A stretch of DNA of 64,000 nucleotides from Bacillus_BA songklensis. Its GTDB lineage: Bacteria; Bacillota; Bacilli; Bacillales; Bacillaceae_H. Position numbers and translations under genes: made by a program. Numbering within the stretch: position 1 is the stretch's first letter; every line of letters begins with the position of its first letter. This document shows, in pieces, positions 44,610 to 53,636 of the stretch. The stretch covers positions 1 to 64,000 of the forward strand of contig NZ_JBHRZT010000072.1 in assembly GCF_042649685.1 (NCBI RefSeq), written 5' to 3'. Below the pieces are notes generated by a model. It made no database searches, had not been told where the DNA came from, and was given only the letters and a program-made list of their open reading frames with translations.

Positions 44610-45941
44610 ATGGCTTATTTTAAAAATGTTAATCATATTCAATATGAAGGACCGACTTCTAAAAACCCGCTTGCTTTTAAATATTATCATCCGGAGGAAA
44701 AAATTAATGGAAAAGCAATGGAGGAGCACCTCCGTTTTGCTGTTGCTTTCTGGCACACGTTTACTGGTGATGGAACGGATCCATTTGGGGATGGGAACAT
44801 GATTCGCCCCTGGAATCAATTTAAAGGGATGGATTTGGCGAAGGCCCGTGTCGAGGCCGCATTTGAACTGTTTGAAAAATTAAATGTACCATTCTTTTGT
44901 TTCCATGATGTCGATATTGCTCCTGAAGGAGGTACGTTAAGTGAAACATATCAAAATCTTGATCGCATCGTTACAATGATGAAGGAATACATGAGGACAA
45001 GTAAAACAAAGCTTTTATGGAATACAGCCAATATGTTTACACATCCACGATTTGTTCATGGTGCAGCAACATCATGCAATGCGGATGTTTACGCGTATGC
45101 TGCGGCAAAGGTAAAAAAGGGGTTAGAAATTGGGAAGGAACTAGGTACGGAAAACTATGTGTTCTGGGGTGGACGTGAAGGTTATGAAACCCTTTTAAAT
45201 ACAGATACGAAACTTGAACTTGACAATCTTGCCCGTTTCTTTCATATGGCTATTGATTATGCAAAAGAAATCGGATTTACAGGTCAATTTTTAATTGAAC
45301 CAAAGCCGAAGGAGCCGACAAAACATCAGTATGACTTCGATGTGGCAACAGGCTTGGCTTTCCTGCAAAACTATGGTTTACGGGATCACTTTAAGTTTAA
45401 TATTGAAGCAAACCATGCCACATTAGCGGGGCATACATTTGAACATGAACTTCGGATGGCACGTATTAATGGAATGCTTGGTTCTGTCGATGCGAACCAA
45501 GGTGATACATTGCTGGGATGGGACACAGATGAATTCCCCACAGACTTGTATTCTACTACACTAGCAATGTACGAGATCTTAAAAAACGATGGACTTGGAA
45601 AAGGCGGCTTGAACTTTGATGCTAAGGTAAGAAGGGGTTCATTTGAGCCTGAAGATCTTTTCTATGCTCACATTGCAGGAATGGATAGTTTTGCAATTGG
45701 TTTAAAGGTTGCTCAAAGATTGATTGACGACAACGTGTTTGAGGATTTAATTTCTGAACGTTATCAAAGCTTTAAAGAAGGAGTTGGGCGCGACATTGTG
45801 GAAGGCAATACCGACTTTTATAAACTAGAGGCGTACGCGCTGCAGCTTGGAGATATTAAGAACTTTTCTGGAAGACAAGAACGTTTAAAATCAATCATCA
45901 ATCAATATTTATTGGATGTGCATAGAAATGTAACTGTATAA
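44610..45941 (+). CDS. xylA: Xylose isomerase
   Basis: 443-aa TIM-barrel metal isomerase converting D-xylose to D-xylulose (class II, long form). FCFHDVDIAPEG (catalytic His/Asp), YVFWGGREGYETLLNTD, FLIEPKPKEPTKHQYDFD (metal Glu), NIEANHATLAGH and GSVDANQGDTLLGWDTDEFPTD are all intact. ATG 44610 with GGGGGAAAGG upstream; longer frame upstream rejected. No xylulokinase follows, and no XylR operator was seen. Confidence 0.95.
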   Translation: MAYFKNVNHIQYEGPTSKNPLAFKYYHPEEKINGKAMEEHLRFAVAFWHTFTGDGTDPFGDGNMIRPWNQFKGMDLAKARVEAAFELFEKLNVPFFCFHDVDIAPEGGTLSETYQNLDRIVTMMKEYMRTSKTKLLWNTANMFTHPRFVHGAATSCNADVYAYAAAKVKKGLEIGKELGTENYVFWGGREGYETLLNTDTKLELDNLARFFHMAIDYAKEIGFTGQFLIEPKPKEPTKHQYDFDVATGLAFLQNYGLRDHFKFNIEANHATLAGHTFEHELRMARINGMLGSVDANQGDTLLGWDTDEFPTDLYSTTLAMYEILKNDGLGKGGLNFDAKVRRGSFEPEDLFYAHIAGMDSFAIGLKVAQRLIDDNVFEDLISERYQSFKEGVGRDIVEGNTDFYKLEAYALQLGDIKNFSGRQERLKSIINQYLLDVHRNVTV

Positions 45942-46007
45942 TGCATGAGCTAACCAAGAAATTAAATGAGGGGTTAAAAGAATTTCGATAACAAAGGGGA
46001 GAACATC

Positions 46008-47006
46008 ATGGAAAAAGTACGTTGGGGGATTTTAAGCACGGCCAATATTGCCCAAACGATGGTCATTCCAGCTATCCATAGATCCAAGAACGCAGAGGTT
46101 ATTGGAATTGCAAGCAGAAGCATAAAAGCAAAAGAAGTAGCGTCTCAATTAAATATTCCGAAATCATATGACACCTATGAAGCACTGCTTCAAGATCCTG
46201 ATATTGATGCAGTGTATATTCCTCTTCCTAATCACTTGCATAAAAAATGGGTAATCGAGGCAGCTAATCACGGCAAGCATGTTCTGTGTGAAAAGCCAGC
46301 AGCTTTAAATGCGGAAGAAACAATCGAAATGATCAAGGTATGCCGTGAAAAAAATGTTAAATTTATGGAAGCGTTTATGTACCAATTCCATCCGCAGCAC
46401 AAACGTGTAAGAGAAATTATTGCATCAGGCGAGATCGGAGAGGTAAAGCTGATGCGTTCAAGCTTTTCCTTTTACCTTGACCAGAGGGAAGAGAATATTA
46501 GAATGAACAAAGAAATGGGAGGGGGCAGCATTTATGATATCGGCTGCTACTGTATTCATGCGATTCGGAATGTGTTAGGTTCAGAGCCGTCAAAGATAGA
46601 AGTGTATGGTGAAATAGATCCTTTATATGGTGTCGATATGTCAGCGATTGCTTATTTGAAGCTTAAAAATGGCGTGAATGCGATTTTTGATTGCAGTTTT
46701 GATATGGTGCTTAGGCAGCAGTATGAAATTGTAGGTACAGAAGGCCAAATTTTCGTGCCAAGATCGTTTCGCCCAGACTTAAATGGTGGAGAAGGAGTGA
46801 TCATTGTTCAAAGAGAAACAGAAGAGCGAACCGAAAAAATCCCAGGTGACATTTATGTACTTGAAGTTGAACATTTCTCGGAGATTATTTTAGAGGATGG
46901 CCAGCCCTTCTATTCAGCCGAAAACGTGATTCAAAACATGCGTGTTATTGACGCATGCTATCAATCAATAAAAAACAATGTTGTGAATTTGGCAAATTCG
47001 AATTGA
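46008..47006 (+). CDS. Gfo/Idh/MocA-family sugar oxidoreductase
   Basis: 332-aa NAD(P)-dependent dehydrogenase. WGILSTANIAQTMVIPAI (nucleotide fold), VYIPLPNHLHKKWVIEAANHGKHVLCEKP (EKP hallmark, catalytic Lys), and GGGSIYDIGCYCIHAIRNVLG (conserved D..H) are present. GGGGAG before ATG. 66 nt after xylA, probably co-transcribed; it may be a D-xylose 1-dehydrogenase or an inositol-like dehydrogenase. Confidence 0.88.
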   Translation: MEKVRWGILSTANIAQTMVIPAIHRSKNAEVIGIASRSIKAKEVASQLNIPKSYDTYEALLQDPDIDAVYIPLPNHLHKKWVIEAANHGKHVLCEKPAALNAEETIEMIKVCREKNVKFMEAFMYQFHPQHKRVREIIASGEIGEVKLMRSSFSFYLDQREENIRMNKEMGGGSIYDIGCYCIHAIRNVLGSEPSKIEVYGEIDPLYGVDMSAIAYLKLKNGVNAIFDCSFDMVLRQQYEIVGTEGQIFVPRSFRPDLNGGEGVIIVQRETEERTEKIPGDIYVLEVEHFSEIILEDGQPFYSAENVIQNMRVIDACYQSIKNNVVNLANSN

Positions 47007-47068
47007 CACCGTTTAGGAGAAATAGCCATACTGCTACTAACCTGAAAAATGAATATTTATTATAAAAA

Positions 47069-47100
47069 GAAGGCTCCTTTCTGCACAAAGGAGTCTTTTC
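47069..47100 (+). terminator. Terminator after the xylA unit
   Basis: AAGGCTCCTTT pairs with AAAGGAGTCTT, then TT. Confidence 0.75.
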
Positions 47101-47144
47101 GCATGCGCTCGGCATGGGTGTAATCTATTATAGTGGAAGAGTCG

Positions 47145-47660
47145 ATGTCCCAAAGGTTAATGATACCCTGGCACGGGTTAGATTCCACAGACTCTATTTG
47201 TATGACTTCAAATGATATTACCTATTGGGATTTTAAAAGAGGTAACCCAATTGACTTTAAATTTGGTTTTCTTCTCCGAAATCAATTCCCATTTCATTGG
47301 CAAGGGTTAAACATTCTAAAGGAATATATCTGTGTCTCTCTGATGAGTACTCACCATTACTGTCAGGATGGCAGGGTGTGTATCTACCATGGAGACGAAC
47401 AATTGGATGTGAGTGGGTGCGATTTCATACTAGTCAAAAATCAAACTCTTTACCCCAAAAGTGATTCAATCATAAGGGGAGCGATTTCAAGTAGCATTCC
47501 AACAGGTAAGAATGTCCATTTGAGAATCCAGAATTTTAACGATTTTAGGACGTGCAGAAACTATGGCTACAGCCTTTTTGTAAAACGCTACGAAGAGTTA
47601 TATAAGATTTTTGAACATGTTGTCGGGTTAGATGAATCTCCAAAATCTAATCTACACTAG
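47145..47660 (+). CDS. Hypothetical protein (171 aa)
   Basis: ATG 47145 with GGAAGAG upstream. Contains several Cys/His (HHYCQDGRVCIYHG, SGCDFILV) but no recognised motif or membrane span. Aromatic-rich middle (FPFHWQGLNILKEYICVSLM). It begins an accessory stretch rich in unknown small genes; I cannot assign function. Confidence 0.5.
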   Translation: MSQRLMIPWHGLDSTDSICMTSNDITYWDFKRGNPIDFKFGFLLRNQFPFHWQGLNILKEYICVSLMSTHHYCQDGRVCIYHGDEQLDVSGCDFILVKNQTLYPKSDSIIRGAISSSIPTGKNVHLRIQNFNDFRTCRNYGYSLFVKRYEELYKIFEHVVGLDESPKSNLH

Positions 47661-47669
47661 TAAGTAGGT

Positions 47670-47880
47670 ACAACAATCAGAAAAATAAACAAAAAACCAA
47701 AAAAAATATAAAAACCAAAAAAAATATAAAAAAACGAAAAAACGGGGGCAAGGGAAGGGGAAAAAACAGAAAAAACATATATTTTTTGTATTCCTTTTTC
47801 CGAAATTAATCAAAAAAAATATGTTTTTTATAAAAATCTAAGATAAGAAGTGAAACTCAGTGAAAAAATTCAAAAAAAGC
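47670..47880. other. A-rich low-complexity stretch with inverted repeat
   Basis: Repeated AACCAAAAAAAATATAAA units and an inverted pair AAAAACATAT (47771-47780) / ATATGTTTTT (47819-47828). No gene. It may be a promoter-rich junction or the edge of a mobile segment. Confidence 0.5.
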
Positions 47881-47890
47881 TTCTGAAATT

Positions 47891-48389
47891 ATGAAAGAAT
47901 GCATGGAAGAAAAGTTGTATGGGGAGTTAAAATCCAGAGAGAAAAACTCGAAGGCAATTAAGCAATGTTTACGTAAGACTTTTGAGAATAGTGATGAAAA
48001 AAGACACGAATTTGTGAAGGAAAACTTGGTCGTAAAATTTGTTGCAAAAAACGAGTATGAGACGAATGATCAAGAGTTATTAGATTTTCTCTACAATTTA
48101 GGATTGCTCCATCTTGGGACAAAGATTAACCCCAAAGTTATGGGAGGGAATTAGGAGATTCTGTCGTCTATAGAAGCATATGAGCTGCCCATTAGGTATT
48201 ATGTGAAACCAGCCCTTAATCGGGAAGGAAAGAATTTGGTGAACAGCACCGCTTCAACCAGTTTAAGCACATTCGAGAGGTGAATCTAAATTTTATCGTT
48301 ATGCCGCTGGATGAAGAAAGAAGAGTTTCCCAACTGTATTTTCAGCGGCTAGTTGAAGCCTCACAACGTAGGTTAAAAAAGAAGTGATC
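47891..48389 (+). pseudogene. Degraded hypothetical gene
   Basis: An 87-codon frame (MKECMEEKLYGELKSREKNS...) ends at TAG 48152-48154, but the frame continues as EILSSIEAYELPIRYYVKPA. Around 48235 it shifts by one to GEQHRFNQFKHIREVNLNF... ending KKK before TGA 48387-48389. One nonsense and one frameshift would restore a ~165-aa protein of unknown family. No RBS is obvious. Confidence 0.5.
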
Positions 48390-48403
48390 TGAGGTGATAA
48401 CTT

Positions 48404-48775
48404 ATGTATGCAGAGGAAAGCAATTCCTATTTTTATGGTGTCGTGCCAGTTGTTATCCCCCCTTTAGAGAAAGAAAAAGAAGAAAGGATAAGAAAGTCTG
48501 CTCTTTCTTCTTTTTCTTCTTATAAGGGTAACTTTAATGTAGAAGAATGTAACGAAAATGATTTAGTGGAATCTCAGCTTTTTCTCGTAAATAGCTGGGA
48601 ACGGAAAAATGCTTCTAATGGAAATCCCTTTTTGAAGCTCAAACTAAGCAACAATAACGGCAACGTCAATGCTCAAACATGGGATAACGTTGAACTATAC
48701 AAAGAAATGCTTGAATCTACCTCTTTCGTTAAAGTGACGGGGAAAATCAAACAATTCATGGAAGTTTTCTTTATC
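48404..48775 (+). pseudogene. OB-fold (YhaM-like) fragment interrupted by an IS remnant
   Basis: ATG 48404 with GAGGTGA upstream. ERKNASNGNPFLKLKLSNN then GNVNAQTWDNVE and SFVKVTGKIKQF match the OB-fold of YhaM-type 3'-5' exoribonucleases (substrate-binding N-terminal module). After FMEV the sequence enters the repeat at 48774, so the HD nuclease domain is lost. The apparent ORF runs to 48880 through the repeat. Family assignment is moderate. Confidence 0.5.
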
Positions 48776-48896
48776 CTAACGTTCGTTTACATGTTTTTCA
48801 GGGATAAAACAAAAAAGCCGATCCCTAAATGGAACCGGCTTGCTGTTATCATAAACAGAAAATGCCGCGTTTGCCGTTAATTTAGTATAATGAAGT
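48774..48896. repeat. IS-derived repeat, copy 2
   Basis: Second copy of the 11850-11988 sequence, here retaining AAGCCGATCC/GGAACCGGCTT (48814-48841), a hairpin that on the minus strand is followed by TTTTTTG. The copies stop matching exactly at AATGAAGT. Confidence 0.65.
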
Positions 48897-49020
48897 TTTA
48901 AACCACCACTCCTAAAAGTGGGTGTTCGCAGAAACGTTTCTGCCGTCCTCTATCCATAATGGGAGGCATGGCATTCCGGTTTCAATATAAAACTCCCTAT
49001 ATCAGCTTAAAGGTTAAAAC
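48897..49020 (-). mobile_element. IS200/IS605-like right-end remnant
   Basis: Read on the minus strand it ends in a CACCCACT-loop-AGTGGTGG hairpin (48902-48925) preceded by the palindrome GCAGAAACGTTTCTGC (48928-48943) and a CCATGCCTCCCATTATGG stem. This is the general form of the right end of IS605-family elements with a TnpB guide-RNA scaffold. It begins exactly where repeat copy 2 ends. No tnpA/tnpB remains. The following 49021-49304 shows no other gene. Confidence 0.4.
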
Positions 49021-49304
49021 TTATTATCATCACGTACAACGCAGCTTGTATATACATATTACAAGATAAAACTCTTATTTGCAAGAGTAATAGTTTATCA
49101 AAATGACATTAAGGTGTGAGTTTATGCATGTTGTGATTTTTAGTCCTCAGAAAGTCTTGCCGCTTTTGCATGATTTTCATTTACCATTCTTATTTCTCTC
49201 CTCTTTACTATTAATATGTTCGCAAAAAGCAAGGGAGATACATGAGGGGAAAAGAGTAAAAAGTGTCATCAAGGTTACATTAAAAAACGGGGAGGTGATG
49301 AATC

Positions 49305-49445
49305 ATGGCTCGCGGAAAAAATAAGGTTCAAAAAATCAATAATCCCGATGCAGCAGGTCTTGGTATTCCAGAGGTCGCGGCACAGATAGAGGTAACAGGA
49401 TCGAGGAATGAAAAAGAAAGTCGAAAAGGTGGCGGCCGGAAATAG
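49305..49445 (+). CDS. Small basic Gly-rich protein (46 aa)
   Basis: ATG 49305 preceded by GGGGAGGTGATGA. The protein begins MARGKNKVQKINNPDAAGLG and ends ESRKGGGRK. Strong RBS and complete frame argue it is real. Composition resembles minor small spore proteins, but I recognise no family. Confidence 0.6.
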   Translation: MARGKNKVQKINNPDAAGLGIPEVAAQIEVTGSRNEKESRKGGGRK

Positions 49446-49638
49446 CAGTAGTCATAATGATAAGAGTCCGAGATGAAAAAAGGTTTTTTAATGGCGGCAT
49501 TTTCTTTATTCAACTAAAGGATTAAAGAGAATAGAAAACCTTGAGCAGACAGAAAAAATGTCTGAAAGCTTTGATCATATTTCCGTAAAATCAATCTACA
49601 ATAAGAGTGTTAAACTACATTATGGGGGTTGATCAAAC

Positions 49639-50046
49639 ATGAGATGGCAGAAATCTTTGCTTGCAATGCTGAAGGAAAGAGAAAATAAATCCATTGCCTT
49701 AGCAATTGACACGTCACAGCTGCCCGCTCGGCCAATGCTCCTTCAAAACATTGTTAAACTGTTTCAGGAAGTGAGACCGGATACGATGTTAGTGCAGGCT
49801 GATTTTAAAATCCGGAATGTTTCCCCTATTGGAACCGCGAAAATTAAATATTACAAACACGGAAAATCTTCTTACACAGAAGTATTTGAATGGGCTGACC
49901 AGGAGAAGATTGACACTGTTTTTTATATTACTGATGTAACAGGTTATTTTTATGAAGAACTAAAAGTAAATGCTGAAGTATTTTGGCTTATTCCGGATGA
50001 GTACTTGCCAAGAGTTCCATTCGGCAAAGCGATCCGTGTTGCATAA
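49639..50046 (+). pseudogene. VWA-like (DUF2201-type) protein, C-terminal part
   Basis: 135 aa. IALAIDTSQLPARPMLLQNI resembles the start of the VWA-like fold (IDTSGS normally, here DTSQL), and IDTVFYITDVTGYFYEELKV followed by EVFWLIPDEYLPRVPFGKAI is its C-terminal half. Full proteins are ~400 aa with an N-terminal putative metallopeptidase domain, absent here. RBS is weak. Partner MoxR ATPase gene is not in the window. Confidence 0.65.
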
Positions 50047-50277
50047 CGATAAACTGTTATTAAAAACTAATATTAGATAAAAGTGAGCAGCTGTTTTTCT
50101 TGAGGGAAGCTAATCTTTAATGGACCCTTAACTTAGTATAGGCGGAAATTAGTTGTGATTAAAGATGGGCTGAAAATGTGGCTGACCCATAAGTTCAAAA
50201 AAATGATGGGTTTTATGTTTTATGCAAAATGGACCGTTAATCAAAACCCTTGGTATTACTGGATTTATATAACGGTC

Positions 50278-50412
50278 NNNNNNNNNNNNNNNNNNNNNNN
50301 NNNNNNNNNNNNNNNNNNNNNNNNNNNNNNNNNNNNNNNNNNNNNNNNNNNNNNNNNNNNNNNNNNNNNNNNNNNNNNNNNNNNNNNNNNNNNNNNNNNN
50401 NNNNNNNNNNNN
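50278..50412. other. Assembly gap (135 N)
   Basis: N run between an unassigned partial frame (50155-50277, MGFMFYAKWTVNQNPWYYW) and the LivH remnant. The two flanks need not be adjacent in the genome. Confidence 0.99.
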
Positions 50413-51948
50413 ATTCTTTATCCTGCATTAAAGAGCGATAAGACTCCCGCTGATGAAAGTTCCCCTTTACACCCAACAATTAGCTCCATCTTTAACGATG
50501 CTTCTATTAAAACATCATTTGTTATTGTTCTAGTCATGGCGGTCGTTATGATGATTGGTCTTGATCTATTTGTCAATCGAACAAAATGGGGAATGGCGAT
50601 GAGGGCTGTTGCGCAAGATCGGGAGACAGCTTCCTAAATGACGGTAAATGTGAACAAAGTGATTTCAATGACCTTTTTTATAGGATCGGCTCTCGGCGGA
50701 GCAACGGGGATACTATTTGCTGTACAATACGGAACGATTGATCCTTACATTGGGTTTATTCTTGGATTAAAGGCATTTACGGCAGCGGTTTTAGGAGGCA
50801 TAGGAAATATCCGTGGTGCAATGCTGGGCGGTTTACTGCTTAGATTATTGGAAATGTTTGCATCCGCCAATTTACCACTAATTTACATCGGAGTCACATC
50901 ACTGAGTTTATTTATGGCACAAAGGTCGGTTACCGCGTTCCTGCTATTATTGTCTTCACTGTTACTATTATATTTTACAAATTTAAAGAATCTCATGAAA
51001 TGGTTGATTGCGGGAATTGTTCTTGTGTTTTTACTCCCATTCGCTGCAAGTAATGGAGATGCTTATCAATCTTATATGGAAGTTGCGACACTTGTTGGAA
51101 TCTATATTTCGATGGCTCTAGGATTAAATATTGTAGTGGGTATGGCAGGTCTTCTTGATTTGGGATTTATAGCATTCTTCGCGGTTGGGGCGTACTCATA
51201 TGGCATTTTTGCTACAGCCCAAGCATCAAATTTTATGCCATTTGGAACTTTCCCTCTTTCGGGAGAAAGCTTTTGGATCTTTATCGTAGTTGGCTGCTTA
51301 GCAGCTGCATTGTTTGGAATTTTACTTGGAATACCGGTTCTTCGGGTTAAAGGAGATTATTTGGCGATTGTTACGTTAGGTTTTGGCGAGATTATTAGAA
51401 TTGTTTTTAATAATCTAGATCGCCCCATTAATATTACAAACGGTGCAATGGGAATTCCTTCTGTAACCCCACCCCGCTTGTTTGGAATTGACTTTCTTTA
51501 TCCAAGCCAATTTTATTACATTGTACTTGTAATATTATTATTTATTATTTTTACAGTTCGGCGTTTTGAACATTCAAAAATAGGCCGTTCACTGGCTCAC
51601 CTTTTAAATGAAAAAGCATGCAATCTAAGCTACGGAGCGCAAAGAAGGCTAGAAATCGCGAGAGCTCTTGCAGCGAATCCAAAGGTTATATTACTAGATG
51701 AGCCAGCGGCAGGCATGAATCCAAAAGAAACAAACGATCTTACTCAGCTTATTCAAAGAATGAGAGATGAATTCAATCTAACCGTTATCTTAATTGAACA
51801 TGATATGAAGCTTGTTATGGAGATTTCTGAACATATCGTTGTATTGGATCATGGTGAAAAAATTGCAGAAGGAAAGCCTGAAGACATTAGAAGCAGTCCA
51901 AAGGTTATCGAAGCATACCTGGGATCGGGAGCTATTCAGGCAGGATAG
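50413..51948 (+). pseudogene. Branched-chain amino-acid ABC transporter collapsed into LivH-LivM-LivG chimera
   Basis: After the gap, LivH permease sequence (FVNRTKWGMAMRAVAQDRETAS) runs to TAA 50635-50637, where LivH would read Leu; the frame continues MTVNVNKVISMTFFIGSALGGATG, AVLGGIGNIRGAMLGGLLL. It then passes into LivM (LGLNIVVGMAGLLDLGFIAF, GDYLAIVTLGFGEIIRI, RPINITNGAMGI) and at KIGRSL jumps to the C-terminal ~110 residues of the LivG ATPase (LSYGAQRRLEIARALA, VILLDEPAAGMNP, ILIEHDMKLV). The ATP Walker A is gone. Three genes are joined in one frame by deletions; transport function must be lost. Confidence 0.9.
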
Positions 51949-51959
51949 GGGGACAAGAT

Positions 51960-52016
51960 ATGCTTCAATTAAAAAAGGTTGAAACCTATTATGGCGGCAT
52001 ACAGGCCTTAATGTAA
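51960..52016 (+). pseudogene. LivF N-terminal stub
   Basis: ATG 51960 (AGGGGGACAAG upstream) encodes MLQLKKVETYYGGIQAL, the start of the LivF ATPase, then stops at TAA. The rest is replaced at ~52010 by the recombinase-bearing segment. Confidence 0.8.
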
Positions 52017-52107
52017 TTTTAGTTAATCCATACACCAACGCTTAGACCCCGCATACGACACACGGGGAGTGCGTTTCACAGTTAGTTTTAAAAAATGATT
52101 AAGAGAA

Positions 52108-52383
52108 CTAGAGTCCCTCAATCTGTGCAAATCTATAATAAATCTTAATATCCTTGTTTTCGTTCACCTCAATCTTATCAACAAAGCGCAGTAACATTTC
52201 TGTTGTTAAGGTATCGAAGTGAAAAAACTTATCTAATTGTTTTTTGATGGCGGAAATTTTGCTTGTTGAGTGATTTTCTGCCATCAATTTCTTTATATCT
52301 GCTTTTTCAATTTCTAATTGATGCAGTTTTTCTTGTATTATAATCACAAAGTCATCATAATCCTCTTTTGAAATTTCTTCATT
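52108..52383 (-). pseudogene. Large serine recombinase C-terminal remnant
   Basis: On the minus strand, NEEISKEDYDDFVIIIQEKLHQ, then a coiled-coil Lys/Glu/Leu stretch and LLRFVDKIEVNENKDIKIYYRF near the end match the C-terminal tail of large serine integrases/resolvases. Catalytic domain absent. A CCCCG/CGGGG hairpin lies just downstream (about 52050-52070). It sits exactly between the LivF stub and a decapitated dioxygenase gene. Confidence 0.7.
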
Positions 52384-52583
52384 GGAGTTCTTATGAACAT
52401 AAGGAAGTTACGGAGTTGTTTGCTAAACAGGGAGTGCCCTTTGAAGTTGATAAAACACGCGGTTTGGATCATGGAGCTTGGGTAGTTCTTAAGATGCTGT
52501 ATCCTAATGCGGATATTCCGGTCATTTCAATGTCTGTAAATCCTCAACTTACACCTGAGGAGCAATTTGGAGAGTCAAAGTAG
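52384..52583 (+). pseudogene. Extradiol ring-cleavage dioxygenase (LigB/DODA) fragment
   Basis: EVTELFAKQGVPFEVDKTRG then LDHGAWVVLKMLYPNADIPV and ISMSVNP match the centre of class III extradiol dioxygenases (LDHGAW contains a catalytic His). N-terminal metal-binding half and C-terminus missing. It precedes DoxX, a typical neighbour. Confidence 0.75.
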
Positions 52584-52637
52584 ATGATCATTGATCAAGT
52601 TGAATCACATGAATGACTAAACATGGAGGTAAGAAAA

Positions 52638-53066
52638 ATGGAGAATAAATACGAAGTAAGTGCTTTAATTTTACGGCTAGTATTAGGAATTAGTTTCTTT
52701 ATTCACGGATTAGTAAAATTCCAGGGTGGGATTGAAAACACGGTTGGATGGTTTGGAAGTATCGGGTTGCCAGGGTTTCTTGCTTATGGTGTTGCTTTAA
52801 TAGAAGTTGTGGGCGGACTTGCATTAGTACTTGGCTTATTTACCGGATTGGTTTCTGCCTTCTTTGTCTTACTAATGGCCGGAGCAATCATAAAAGTGAA
52901 ATTAGCCGCAGGTTTTTTAGGGAATGGTCAAATGGCCGGCTACGAATTGGATTTGGCCTTCTTAGCGATGGCAACATCTATTGCCATCACTGGTTCTAAG
53001 GCTTATGCACTTAATCAATTCATTTTTAAAGGACAAAAGACGGAAAACACAACATCTGTAAATTAA
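52638..53066 (+). CDS. DoxX family membrane protein
   Basis: 142-aa, four-helix membrane protein. ALILRLVLGISFFIHGLVKF, YGVALIEVVGGLALVLGLFTG and YELDLAFLAMATSIAITG are DoxX hallmarks. GGAGG 9 nt upstream. Family members (CatD, MhqP) accompany ring-cleavage or quinone-stress enzymes; the neighbours (dioxygenase and tautomerase remnants) fit that, though both are broken. Confidence 0.88.
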   Translation: MENKYEVSALILRLVLGISFFIHGLVKFQGGIENTVGWFGSIGLPGFLAYGVALIEVVGGLALVLGLFTGLVSAFFVLLMAGAIIKVKLAAGFLGNGQMAGYELDLAFLAMATSIAITGSKAYALNQFIFKGQKTENTTSVN

Positions 53067-53158
53067 TTCTATTGAAAAACCATTATTTTATTAGGCATTA
53101 CTTCAATTTTAGGGGTAATGCTTTCTTTTTTGCAGGTTGTATAAAGGGAGGACAAAGT

Positions 53159-53227
53159 ATGCCGATTATTCAAATTACGATGCTTGAGGGAAGAGATCAA
53201 GAAGCAAGACATTTAGTAAAGACTTAA
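53159..53227 (+). pseudogene. 4-oxalocrotonate tautomerase, truncated
   Basis: AAAGGGAGG then ATG: MPIIQITMLEGRDQEARHLV followed by KT and TAA. The N-terminal Pro (catalytic after Met removal) and family sequence are clear, but only 22 of ~62 residues remain. Confidence 0.75.
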
Positions 53228-53253
53228 TTACCAATAATGCCACTTATGTTAAC

Positions 53254-53294
53254 AAAAAAGGGGTTGGGTACCTTTTAGATCCAACCCCTTTTTT
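53254..53294 (+). terminator. Terminator after the DoxX unit
   Basis: AAAAAAGGGGTTGG pairs perfectly with CCAACCCCTTTTTT. Confidence 0.9.
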
Positions 53295-53355
53295 GAGCTA
53301 ATAAGAAACTTTATGGAAGCTAGATACGTATATGATATATAAGTAGGGATCCATA

Positions 53356-53475
53356 ATGGCCGATATTCTTGCTGTAATCCTAAGAGTCATTCTAGCTTTT
53401 ATGGCAGCTGTTCCCGACGCACTTTATCACTTAATAAAGAAAGTATATAAAATTTTAAAAAAAGATAATAAATAG
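53356..53475 (+). CDS. Small hydrophobic-cationic peptide (39 aa)
   Basis: ATG 53356 with TAGGGAT about 8 nt upstream. N-terminal half MADILAVILRVILAFMAAVP is hydrophobic and helix-forming; the C-terminal part HLIKKVYKILKKDNK is strongly cationic. Size and amphipathic design resemble leaderless bacteriocins or small membrane/toxin peptides. No immunity or export gene is certain next to it, though two small membrane genes follow. Could also be the tail of a larger lost gene. Confidence 0.45.
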   Translation: MADILAVILRVILAFMAAVPDALYHLIKKVYKILKKDNK

Positions 53476-53636
53476 CAAAAGGAATGGTTCCATATGGATT
53501 GCTCTTTCTAATTAATATTTGAGTATTGATTTTTATGTCGACTCATCTTGAAGTGCATAAAATGGAGTTTTTTTGTTGGGCGTGACCTGTTTAATCCTTA
53601 TGACTTATTATTAATTTGAAAAAAGTGGAGGTTACA

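Noticed and set aside
47670..47880. Replication origin in the A-rich stretch
   Set aside because: No iterons, DnaA boxes or replication gene nearby.
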